Shown one piece after another: positions 1 through 5,521 of a stretch of DNA of 11,369 bases. The DNA lies in contig CAKUWD010000085.1 in NCBI GenBank assembly GCA_934699065.1, positions 1 to 11,369 on the forward strand. Reading direction: 5' to 3'. This DNA is from an uncultured Treponema sp. (lineage in GTDB: Bacteria; Spirochaetota; Spirochaetia; Treponematales; Treponemataceae). Positions within the stretch are counted from its first letter, which is position 1; every line of letters starts with the position of its first letter. A model generated the notes under the pieces. The model was given only the letters and a program-made list of their open reading frames with translations, did no database searches and was not told the DNA's origin. A program made the translations under genes and the position numbers.

Positions 1-293
1 TCTTCCAAAGCAAGAATACCTTCACGGCGGGCCTTTTCAGAAAGGGCCTGCATATTGATTACAATATTTTTTTCACCAAAATCAGGAATCTTAAAAGACT
101 TTCCCATAATCTTGAACATACCGAGTGCCTTTTTCAAAGGAGCGGCAATGAACATGGCAAAGTAAGAACCACCAATAGTCATGAAGACAGACGGGATATC
201 GATAATTCCGCCCAATGTACCACCAGATGTCAATACAGACATGACAATCATGGCTGCACCGCCGACAATACCTAATAAACTCGCTATATCCAT
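1..293 (-). CDS. motA: Flagellar motor stator protein MotA, N-terminal part (3' end outside window)
   Basis: MotA forms, with MotB, the proton-driven stator of the flagellar motor in the inner membrane. Reading from ATG at 293, the first 97 codons are visible: the protein starts MDIASLLGIVGGAAMIV and continues with GGTLGGIIDIPSVFMTIGGS, typical of the MotA N-terminus. Two membrane helices are evident at about residues 3-21 and 31-50. A cytoplasmic stretch containing ALSEKARREGILALE follows, which is the conserved start of the MotA cytoplasmic loop. The two prolines and charged residues that act in torque generation lie beyond the left edge. The ATG shares one base with the flbD stop (TAATG), and an AGAGG sequence about 8 bases upstream can serve as ribosome binding site, so the two genes are probably translationally coupled. 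Confidence 0.95.
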   Translation of the reverse strand, partial: MDIASLLGIVGGAAMIVMSVLTSGGTLGGIIDIPSVFMTIGGSYFAMFIAAPLKKALGMFKIMGKSFKIPDFGEKNIVINMQALSEKARREGILALE

Positions 294-493
294 TACAAGA
301 CCTCTTGTCTTTCAATACCAATATCTCTACGGTATTTAATTATTTTTTCAATTAGATCTTCTGGGGAATTTTTGACAATGATTTTACGCCCCGACAGCAT
401 AGTGAGCGTCAGGTCAGGAGTAGTTTCCATACTTTCAATCATGTGCGGATTCACCCAATATTTTTTCCCATCTAACCGCATTACATCAATCAT
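293..493 (-). CDS. flbD: Flagellar protein FlbD (small, 66 aa)
   Basis: FlbD is a short protein encoded in flagellar operons of spirochaetes, clostridia and relatives, usually between flgE and motA; its biochemical role is poorly defined. It is not the sigma54 activator of the same name in Caulobacter. The 66 residues match the family: RLDGKKYWVNPHMIESMETT, then a TPDLTLTMLSGRKIIVK strand pair, then EDLIEKIIKYRRDIG. The length is normal. The start is taken at ATG 493. A second ATG at 481 (residue 5) is possible, and neither has a clear Shine-Dalgarno. A good sigma70-type promoter lies just upstream, and motA follows with a one-base overlap. In known Treponema operons flgD and flgE precede this gene; here the upstream neighbour is a divergent response regulator instead. 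Confidence 0.9.
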   Translation of the reverse strand: MIDVMRLDGKKYWVNPHMIESMETTPDLTLTMLSGRKIIVKNSPEDLIEKIIKYRRDIGIERQEVL

Positions 494-512
494 ATGTTTT
501 ATTATTACTATA

Positions 513-540
513 ATTATAATCTTTTTTTTGCATATTTCAA
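513..540 (-). promoter_or_regulatory. Predicted sigma70-type promoter of flbD-motA
   Basis: On the minus strand, TTGAAA (540-535) and a perfect TATAAT (518-513) are separated by 16 bases. The predicted transcript start is about 12-14 bases before the flbD ATG, so the leader would be short and without an obvious Shine-Dalgarno. A sigma70-like rather than sigma28-like promoter agrees with what is known for treponemal fla operons. The call is from sequence only. Confidence 0.55.
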
Positions 541-622
541 TTATTATTTTTGCAATATATAGAATTTCGGCCTTTTTTTTGATGTTTTTTTGAATATTTT
601 TTATAAATTTTCATTATAAAAG

Positions 623-634
623 AAAGAATTCTTT
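623..634. promoter_or_regulatory. 12-bp perfect palindrome upstream of the response regulator gene
   Basis: AAAGAATTCTTT is a perfect inverted repeat about 45 bases before the response regulator start. It touches a weak candidate promoter (TTCAAA at 634-639, 16 bases, TATATT at 656-661). OmpR-family regulators more often bind direct repeats, so this could be a site for another factor, or chance in A+T-rich DNA. Confidence 0.2.
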
Positions 635-678
635 TCAAAATCTCCTCTATTGAGTTATATTATTAAAAAAGGAAAAAT

Positions 679-1398
679 ATGGAAAATACACCTTTCATTT
701 ATGTAATAGAAGACGAAGAATCAATTTCCAAGCTTATAACACTTTATCTTACAAAAGAGAAAATGGATTCCAAAGCATTTTTTAACGCAGAAGATGCTCT
801 AAAAGAAATCAAAAGTGGTAAGCATCCAAACCTGATTATTCTTGATTTGAATTTACCGGGAATGAGTGGTTTTGATTTTCTTGAAGAATTGAAAAAAATT
901 TTTAACAAAGACCTTCCTTCTGTAATGATTCTTTCTGCAAGAGACACTGATGAAGATATTATAAAGGGACTTGGCTATGGTGCTGATGAATTTGTAACAA
1001 AACCATTTTCACCAGGTGTACTCATGGCCAGAATAAAAGCTAATCTTCGCCGACAAAGTTTTTTCCTCGAAAAAATGGAATCATACATTCAGTTCGGTCC
1101 ATACACTCTTCTTTTAGGAAGCTGTGTGTTGAAAAAAGATGGTGTAAAAATTTCTCTTTCAACAAAAGAATATGAAGTTCTTGAATATCTGGTAAAAAAT
1201 GCCGGTCAGGTTATTTCGCCTGAAAAAATTTATCAAAGTGTATGGAAGGTTGAATATGGCGATATTACTGCAGTTGCAGTATATATTCAGCGCCTTAGAA
1301 AAAAGATCGAAGATAATCCAGCCGACTGCAAATATATAAAAACAGATTTTGGAAACGGTTATATTTTTTCAGCTGAATATGTAACAAACAAAAACTAA
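679..1398 (+). CDS. Two-component response regulator, OmpR/PhoB family
   Basis: A cytoplasmic transcription factor of 239 residues, expected to be phosphorylated by the histidine kinase encoded next. Receiver domain, residues about 6-122: acidic pocket E11-D12, phospho-acceptor D56 (in IILDLNLPGMSG), S86 at the conserved Thr/Ser position (ILSARD), and K108 in EFVTKPFSP. Winged-helix DNA-binding domain, residues about 137-232: LSTKEYEVLEYLVKNAGQVIS, then AVAVYIQRLRKKIEDN as recognition helix region and the GNGYIF wing. All catalytic residues are present and the length is standard. The start ATG has AAAGGA five bases upstream. Seven bases separate its stop from the kinase start, so the two form an operon. 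The target genes are unknown. The divergent position next to flbD-motA makes a role in motility or envelope control possible but not shown. Confidence 0.95.
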   Translation: MENTPFIYVIEDEESISKLITLYLTKEKMDSKAFFNAEDALKEIKSGKHPNLIILDLNLPGMSGFDFLEELKKIFNKDLPSVMILSARDTDEDIIKGLGYGADEFVTKPFSPGVLMARIKANLRRQSFFLEKMESYIQFGPYTLLLGSCVLKKDGVKISLSTKEYEVLEYLVKNAGQVISPEKIYQSVWKVEYGDITAVAVYIQRLRKKIEDNPADCKYIKTDFGNGYIFSAEYVTNKN

Positions 1399-1405
1399 TT
1401 ATATT

Positions 1406-2767
1406 ATGAAAATAAAAAAGCAGTTCGCAATATTAACAACGTTAATTATTTCAATACCGATTCTCTGTTCTGCTTTTATTTTGATTCATACTTATATGCA
1501 TTCCCCTAACCGTTATTTAATGCAGGGGTCTGCAAATTTAAATACAAACACGTTTTCTCTTCTTTCTGATAAAGAAAAACACAAACTTGAAAATTCCTTA
1601 AAAATGCTGCCTCAGGAAGTTGAAACCCTTTTATACAGACTTTCAGACAGAAAAATTCTATATTCAACTATTCCTGAAATAAAAACAGGCTCATACATAC
1701 CAAGAGAAGAAATCTGGCATTTTATTTCTGAAACCAATGATGAATACTTTTATCAGTTTTCCAGAAAATCATACTCATCCGAACAAACTGTTCTTTTAAC
1801 AAGATTAGCCATTCAAAACTTTAATACAGAACAAAGAACCAGATACTTTCTCAGAATTTTATTAATCATAATACTCATGACAATTTTCTGTCTTGTTAAT
1901 ATCTTTTTTATTTCAAAAGCGATTTTTGAAGGACTCAGTAAAATTGAGCATTCCAGTTCTCAAATGGCAGAAGGCAAGCTTAACAAATCACTTTCTTCCC
2001 AGACAAAGCCTTCTAAAAGCAATGAATTTACAAGCATTATGAACAGTCTTGAAAAAATGCGTATTGAACTTCTTGAATCACAAGCCAGCAAAAACCGTTT
2101 TATTACAGGTATTAGTCATGACTTACGAACTCCTGTAGCAGTCATTAAAGGATATTCCGAAGCTATAAAAGACGATGTTATTTCAGATTCAAAAGAAGTC
2201 AAAAAAACTATGGAGCTTATTGATCAAAAAACTTCACAGCTGGAAGGTATGATTGATACACTGTTAAACTTTATTAAACTGAATAACACTGAAATTAAAG
2301 AAAAACTTGTAAGAAATTCCATCACAAAATTAATCAATGACTTTTCTAAATATGCAGAAATTACAGGAAAAGTTTTTAAACGTAATGTAAGCTCTAATAT
2401 CAATATTACAAAAGATATAAAAGTACCTTTGAATGCTCAGCTGGTTTACCGGTCTTTTGAAAACCTTTTTAGTAATGCAATAAGATATACAAAAGATGGT
2501 GACAAAATTGAACTGATTGCTTATGAAGATCCTGATGACAAACATTCATTAATATTTAAAATTAAAGACTCCGGCTATGGAATAGATAAAAAAGACCTTG
2601 ATTATATTTTTGATCTTTTTTACAGAGGCACAAATTCAAGACAGGAAGAAGGAATGGGGGTTGGGCTTGCTGTAGTAAAAAACATTATGTACACTCATGG
2701 CTGGAAAATATTTGTAGAATCAGAAAAAGATAAAGGCACTTGTTTTACAATTGTTATTCCACACTAA
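1406..2767 (+). CDS. Membrane sensor histidine kinase (partner of the upstream response regulator)
   Basis: A 453-residue inner-membrane kinase. Membrane helices lie at about residues 7-28 and 149-170. They enclose a periplasmic sensor region of about 120 residues that I do not recognise. A HAMP-like linker follows (about 171-225), then the HisKA dimerisation domain with the H-box FITGISHDLRTPVAVIKGYS, phospho-accepting H238. The ATPase domain has an N-box (E352-N353, FSNAIRY), G1 (D388-SGYG), F-box (F402, F405) and G2 (GMGVGLAVV), so it should be catalytically active. The start ATG lies seven bases after the regulator stop with no strong Shine-Dalgarno, suggesting reinitiation or coupling. 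The stop (2765-2767) overlaps the hemW stop on the other strand by four bases, leaving no room for a dedicated terminator. The signal sensed is unknown. Confidence 0.94.
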   Translation: MKIKKQFAILTTLIISIPILCSAFILIHTYMHSPNRYLMQGSANLNTNTFSLLSDKEKHKLENSLKMLPQEVETLLYRLSDRKILYSTIPEIKTGSYIPREEIWHFISETNDEYFYQFSRKSYSSEQTVLLTRLAIQNFNTEQRTRYFLRILLIIILMTIFCLVNIFFISKAIFEGLSKIEHSSSQMAEGKLNKSLSSQTKPSKSNEFTSIMNSLEKMRIELLESQASKNRFITGISHDLRTPVAVIKGYSEAIKDDVISDSKEVKKTMELIDQKTSQLEGMIDTLLNFIKLNNTEIKEKLVRNSITKLINDFSKYAEITGKVFKRNVSSNINITKDIKVPLNAQLVYRSFENLFSNAIRYTKDGDKIELIAYEDPDDKHSLIFKIKDSGYGIDKKDLDYIFDLFYRGTNSRQEEGMGVGLAVVKNIMYTHGWKIFVESEKDKGTCFTIVIPH

Positions 2768-3990
2768 CACAGTTCTTCAAGAAAGCGGTTTAAAAACAAC
2801 ATACCTTCCCGGCTCATAAAATATCTACCCCCACTTCCCTCAACTTTCTGTCTCACAAAAAGTCCTTTCTTTTCCCATTTTTCAAAAAGACACAAAAATT
2901 TTTCAGGCAGCGCTTTTGAAAAAATTCTTTTAAACTGTGTTTCTTCAAAACCATCAGTCTTTCTAAGTTCCATCATAAAAAACTCAAACTCAGAAATCTC
3001 AGAATCAATTTTTTCTTCTGTCTGAACTTCAGAAAGTTTAGTCAAAGCAGCAGAATTTATTTTATTACCACTTATAATTTTACCTTCACCGTCAAAATTC
3101 CAGAATGAAATATACTTTTTTATATCAGTTGTGTTAGTCCATCTTAACGCAGAAGCATCTGCCTTATATACAGTTCCTGTTCCTCCACTCCCACAACCAA
3201 GGTAATCACTATGTGTCCAGTATGCAAGATTATGACGGCACTCTTTTCCTTTAAGACAAAAGTTTGAAACTTCGTACCATTTATAGCCCTGGGTTTCAAG
3301 ATAATCGCGACCACACAACCAGAGTTTATCAGCCTGATCAAAATCATAAACAAGCTTTCCGCTGTTAAACTGTTTACCAAACGGAGTCTCATCTTCTATC
3401 GTTAGCGAATAAAGCGAGATGTGAGACGGTTTTATTTTACAAATCTCCTCAAGAGATTTAGTAAGAGTTGTCTCATCATCCCCTGGAAGTCCCGAAATCA
3501 AATCTACAGAAAGGTCCCCCTGCCAGTAATTTTTTAAAAGGCTGAGTGCATTTCTATTTGCGTCACAATCTGCCCGTCTGCATGCAGTCTTTAGAGCAAG
3601 ATCATTCATACTTTGAATTCCACAGGAAATACGATTAACTCCGCAAGACCTGAGATTTTTAAGAAATCCTTCACTTACATCATCAGGATTCACTTCCACT
3701 GTAACTTCAACATCTGAAGAAAGTGCAACACATGCTTTTATATGATTAAACAATACCTGAAACTGATTTTCTGTCAGAAGACTTGGAGTTCCCCCTCCAA
3801 TATAAATTGTTTTAAGATTTGAAATATTATAAAGTTTTATTCTGTAAGAAATCTCTTTACAAAGAGCTGCTATATAATCATCGGGCACAGAACCATAAGG
3901 TCTGCTGAAAAAATCACAATAAGCACATTTAGAAATACAGAAAGGAATATGAATATAAAGCGAACTTATTTCATTCATCTTTCTATTCAC
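2764..3990 (-). CDS. hemW: HemW, radical-SAM haem chaperone (HemN-like)
   Basis: HemW binds haem and an Fe-S cluster with S-adenosylmethionine and inserts haem into proteins; it was formerly annotated as oxygen-independent coproporphyrinogen oxidase. The N-terminus LYIHIPFCISKCAYCDFF carries the cluster motif C18-x3-C22-x2-C25 followed by DF. True HemN enzymes have a fourth Cys two positions further, which is absent here, so HemW is the better call. Other marks are GGGTPSLL (65-72), EVNPDD, GIQSMN, DLISGLPG and the HemW motif HNLAYW. The region after it reads GCGSGGTG, where many HemW proteins have GAHG. The C-terminal part is a winged-helix-like HemN C domain. At 408 residues it is slightly long. 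The start is GTG at 3990, six bases after the lepB stop; ATG at 3978 (residue 5) is an alternative. It is probably co-transcribed with lepB. Confidence 0.92.
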   Translation of the reverse strand: MNRKMNEISSLYIHIPFCISKCAYCDFFSRPYGSVPDDYIAALCKEISYRIKLYNISNLKTIYIGGGTPSLLTENQFQVLFNHIKACVALSSDVEVTVEVNPDDVSEGFLKNLRSCGVNRISCGIQSMNDLALKTACRRADCDANRNALSLLKNYWQGDLSVDLISGLPGDDETTLTKSLEEICKIKPSHISLYSLTIEDETPFGKQFNSGKLVYDFDQADKLWLCGRDYLETQGYKWYEVSNFCLKGKECRHNLAYWTHSDYLGCGSGGTGTVYKADASALRWTNTTDIKKYISFWNFDGEGKIISGNKINSAALTKLSEVQTEEKIDSEISEFEFFMMELRKTDGFEETQFKRIFSKALPEKFLCLFEKWEKKGLFVRQKVEGSGGRYFMSREGMLFLNRFLEELC

Positions 3991-3996
3991 ACAGCA

Positions 3997-4695
3997 TCAG
4001 AATAATTTAAAATTCCGGAATGGAAAATAACAGAGCAGAAGTTTTGCACTTATATCTTCTTTTTTTACAGCACCCCACAAACGTGAATCATCAGAAGACT
4101 TTCTGTTATCAGCAAGTACAAAGTATTCATTATATCCAAGTGTAAATTCATCAAAAGAGCCTTTTACACCTATTTCAGTATCCCATTCTGCAGGTGGAAC
4201 ATAAAAAGTTACATTATAAGGATTTTCAACAATTTCAAATTCTGTAAGAAAATGTTTTTCTCCGGCAGGTTTTACATAAAGAACATAATCACGCATATAA
4301 ATTGTATCACCTGGCATTCCAACAATTCGTCTTATATGAGATTTCGATGAAGGCTGTTCATTATTTTCAAAAATCGAAATCTGTTGAGCTGTAAAAAATC
4401 TTACAAACCGCTGCATTTGAGAAAAAAACAGATTAAGTTTTTTTGTATAACGAGGCTGCAAAAGAACTACATCACCCCTCTGATAGTTTCCTGCTACAGG
4501 AGATACCAGAACAACAGATTTTTCAGGTATATCTGGAATCATAGAAAGGGAATTCTGGCGTAAAGGATATATTAAATATGAAATTACAATATTAATAAAA
4601 ATATAAAGACAAATACAAAATAGTATAAAAGAAATTGTTCTTCTGCGTCGTTCTTTTTTTATCTGATATGAAAAAACTTCGATATTGCGATTCAA
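3997..4695 (-). CDS. lepB: Signal peptidase I (LepB) with Arg at the catalytic Lys position
   Basis: Signal peptidase I removes signal peptides from exported proteins at the outer face of the inner membrane, using a Ser/Lys dyad. One N-terminal membrane helix is seen (about residues 20-43) after a very basic segment (KKERRRR). Box B is NSLSMIPDI with the nucleophile S51; box C is RGDVVLL (73-79). Box D is HIRRIVGMPGD, and box E is ADNRKSSDDSRLWG, matching the family GDNRxxSxDSR except the first Gly. In box D the family has K-R before the VGxPGD; here both codons read Arg (AGA CGA, R122-R123), so the usual general base is missing. Length (232) is normal for a spirochaetal enzyme. The start is TTG at 4695, chosen because of a strong GAGGGGA Shine-Dalgarno five bases upstream. 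The gene is divergent from smpB and precedes hemW. Confidence 0.88.
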   Translation of the reverse strand: MNRNIEVFSYQIKKERRRRTISFILFCICLYIFINIVISYLIYPLRQNSLSMIPDIPEKSVVLVSPVAGNYQRGDVVLLQPRYTKKLNLFFSQMQRFVRFFTAQQISIFENNEQPSSKSHIRRIVGMPGDTIYMRDYVLYVKPAGEKHFLTEFEIVENPYNVTFYVPPAEWDTEIGVKGSFDEFTLGYNEYFVLADNRKSSDDSRLWGAVKKEDISAKLLLCYFPFRNFKLF

Positions 4696-4700
4696 AACGT

Positions 4701-4707
4701 TCCCCTC
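4701..4707 (-). promoter_or_regulatory. Strong ribosome binding site fixing the TTG start of lepB
   Basis: On the minus strand GAGGGGA ends five bases before TTG (4695-4693). No ATG lies near, and the next in-frame Met is next to the active-site Ser, so this site decides the start. Confidence 0.75.
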
Positions 4708-4717
4708 GTTTTTGTTT

Positions 4718-4747
4718 ATTATAAAGTATCAAAAAATCTTATTTCAT
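4718..4747 (-). promoter_or_regulatory. Predicted promoter of lepB-hemW
   Basis: A perfect TATAAT lies at 4723-4718 on the minus strand. The best -35 at 18-base spacing is ATGAAA (4747-4742), a moderate match. The predicted start lies a few bases before the GAGGGGA ribosome binding site. It ends about 24 bases from the left direct repeat of the MITE-like element, so the insertion left the core promoter intact. Confidence 0.4.
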
Positions 4748-4770
4748 ACAAGTTAGAAATAATTGTATTT

Positions 4771-4780
4771 ATATATGTTC
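4771..4780. repeat. Left copy of 10-bp target-site duplication
   Basis: ATATATGTTC directly abuts the left terminal inverted repeat. An identical 10-mer in the same orientation abuts the right end at 4924-4933. The match stops exactly at the element borders on both sides. Confidence 0.8.
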
Positions 4781-4801
4781 CAGGGCTTCCGCATTATAAA
4801 C
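4781..4801 (+). repeat. Left terminal inverted repeat of the MITE-like element
   Basis: Twenty-one bases starting CAGGGCTTCC, perfectly complementary to 4903-4923. Complementarity stops at 4802, so the boundary is sharp. Confidence 0.85.
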
Positions 4802-4902
4802 GCTTTTCCGTAATGTTGGCGCGAAGGAGCGGGGCATGGTTCAAAAACACTCTTTTTGTAGCTGCTGCGAACGTGACTGGGGGCCAAAAATTCGGGATTT
4901 TT

Positions 4903-4923
4903 GTTTATAATGCGGAAGCCCTG
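4903..4923 (-). repeat. Right terminal inverted repeat of the MITE-like element
   Basis: Exact reverse complement of 4781-4801, ending GGAAGCCCTG directly before the right direct repeat. Confidence 0.85.
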
Positions 4924-4933
4924 ATATATGTTC
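4924..4933. repeat. Right copy of 10-bp target-site duplication
   Basis: ATATATGTTC, identical to 4771-4780, directly after the right inverted repeat. Removing the element and one copy would restore an intergenic region of about 210 bases between lepB and smpB. Confidence 0.8.
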
Positions 4934-4977
4934 AAATATTTGTAACTTCTGTAAAGCTTATATTTTTTTTAGGTAAA

Positions 4978-5018
4978 GTTAAAAACAAGGGCCGACAGCA
5001 GCCTTACACATTTTTAAC
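4978..5018. other. Stem-loop upstream of the smpB promoter
   Basis: GTTAAAAA (4978-4985) pairs perfectly with TTTTTAAC (5011-5018). A second inner stem, AAGG (4987-4990) with CCTT (5002-5005), can be extended by a C-G pair if one G is bulged. It lies outside the MITE-like element and ends four bases before the smpB -35. It could be a regulator site, or a terminator-like structure shielding smpB from upstream transcription. No function is shown. Confidence 0.35.
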
Positions 5019-5021
5019 TTC

Positions 5022-5050
5022 TTGAAAGCAATATCTATATACTTTATAAT
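5022..5050 (+). promoter_or_regulatory. Near-consensus sigma70-type promoter of smpB
   Basis: TTGAAA (5022-5027), exactly 17 bases, then TATAAT (5045-5050). Only one base departs from consensus. The SD-like AGGAAG (5051-5056) follows the -10 box directly and the smpB ATG is at 5059, so the expected transcript start (about 5056-5058) is practically at the start codon. Confidence 0.7.
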
Positions 5051-5058
5051 AGGAAGAT

Positions 5059-5520
5059 ATGGCTGACAGAAAGATTATTGCAGAAAACAGAAAGGCTAGA
5101 TTTGATTATTTTATTGAAGATACTTACGAGTGCGGTATTGTACTTGAAGGTACTGAAGTCAAATCGGTAAAAAACGGAAACATCTCATTTCCTGACGCTT
5201 TTGCGGAAATCACAAATGGCGAGGTATGGGTAAAAAACTTCCATATTTCTGAATATTCTTTCTCTTCTATTTTTAATCACGATCCGGACAGGCCTAAAAA
5301 ACTTTTGCTTCATGCAGAAGAAATAAAAAGACTGACTCGGCGCGTGGACGAAAAAGGCTGCACGCTAATTCCGCTGGATTTTTATCTCAAAGACGGTCGT
5401 GTAAAAGTAACACTAGGAGTCTGTAAAGGTAAAAAAATGTACGACAAGCGTGCTGCAATCAAAGACCGTGATGTACAGCGCGATATTCAGAGAGAATTCG
5501 CTGGTAAACTGAGAGGTTAA
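5059..5520 (+). CDS. smpB: SsrA-binding protein SmpB
   Basis: SmpB binds tmRNA and brings it to ribosomes stalled on broken messages, starting trans-translation. The 153 residues cover the whole family. IIAENRKARFDYFIEDTYECG is the conserved start, followed by GIVLEGTEVKSVKNGNISFPDAF, the HISEYSF strand, DPDRPKKLLLHAEEI, then TLIPLDFYLKDGRVKVTLGVCKGKKMYDKR. The C-terminal tail, KDRDVQRDIQREFAGKLRG, is the part that mimics an mRNA helix in the decoding path. Nothing is missing. The ATG at 5059 is preceded by AGGAAG two bases away. A near-consensus promoter overlaps this region. The ssrA gene encoding tmRNA is not seen in this window. An exported protein gene follows after one base. Confidence 0.97.
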   Translation: MADRKIIAENRKARFDYFIEDTYECGIVLEGTEVKSVKNGNISFPDAFAEITNGEVWVKNFHISEYSFSSIFNHDPDRPKKLLLHAEEIKRLTRRVDEKGCTLIPLDFYLKDGRVKVTLGVCKGKKMYDKRAAIKDRDVQRDIQREFAGKLRG

Positions 5521-5521
5521 A

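Larger units (their letters stand above)
4781..4923. mobile_element. MITE-like non-autonomous element, 143 bp, with 21-bp perfect terminal inverted repeats
   Basis: The left terminus (4781-4801) begins CAGGGCTTCCGC and continues to GCATTATAAAC. The right terminus (4903-4923) is its exact reverse complement, 21 of 21 bases. Both ends are flanked by an identical 10-bp direct repeat (4771-4780 and 4924-4933), as expected of a target-site duplication made by a transposase. The interior of 101 bases is about half G+C by my count, clearly richer than the flanking DNA, and encodes no transposase. Small reading frames crossing it show no family resemblance. This is the structure of a miniature inverted-repeat element mobilised in trans. 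The parent insertion sequence is not in the window; 9-12 bp duplications are usual for IS4-type elements, but I cannot assign the family. It sits between the divergent lepB and smpB promoters. Confidence 0.8.

Noticed and set aside
2764..3990. Coproporphyrinogen III dehydrogenase (HemN)
   Set aside because: The fourth Cys of the HemN CxxxCxxCxC motif is absent, and the HNxxYW motif points to HemW.
3997..4695. Eukaryotic/SipW-type signal peptidase with His as general base
   Set aside because: Boxes D and E are of the bacterial LepB type (VGMPGD, DNRxxSxDSR), and the nearest His does not align with the catalytic position.
4781..4923. Rho-independent terminator or riboswitch
   Set aside because: The 21-bp arms are 101 bases apart, there is no terminal U-run, and exact flanking direct repeats are explained only by insertion of a mobile element.
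4753..5025. Two small reading frames, one per strand (60 and 70 codons), across the lepB-smpB intergenic region
   Set aside because: Both run through the inverted repeats and interior of the MITE-like element, show no family resemblance and lack convincing ribosome binding sites. They are products of the repeat structure.
4696..5058. A tmRNA (ssrA) gene next to smpB
   Set aside because: No tRNA-like ends or tag-coding frame are visible, and the space is largely taken by the MITE-like element.
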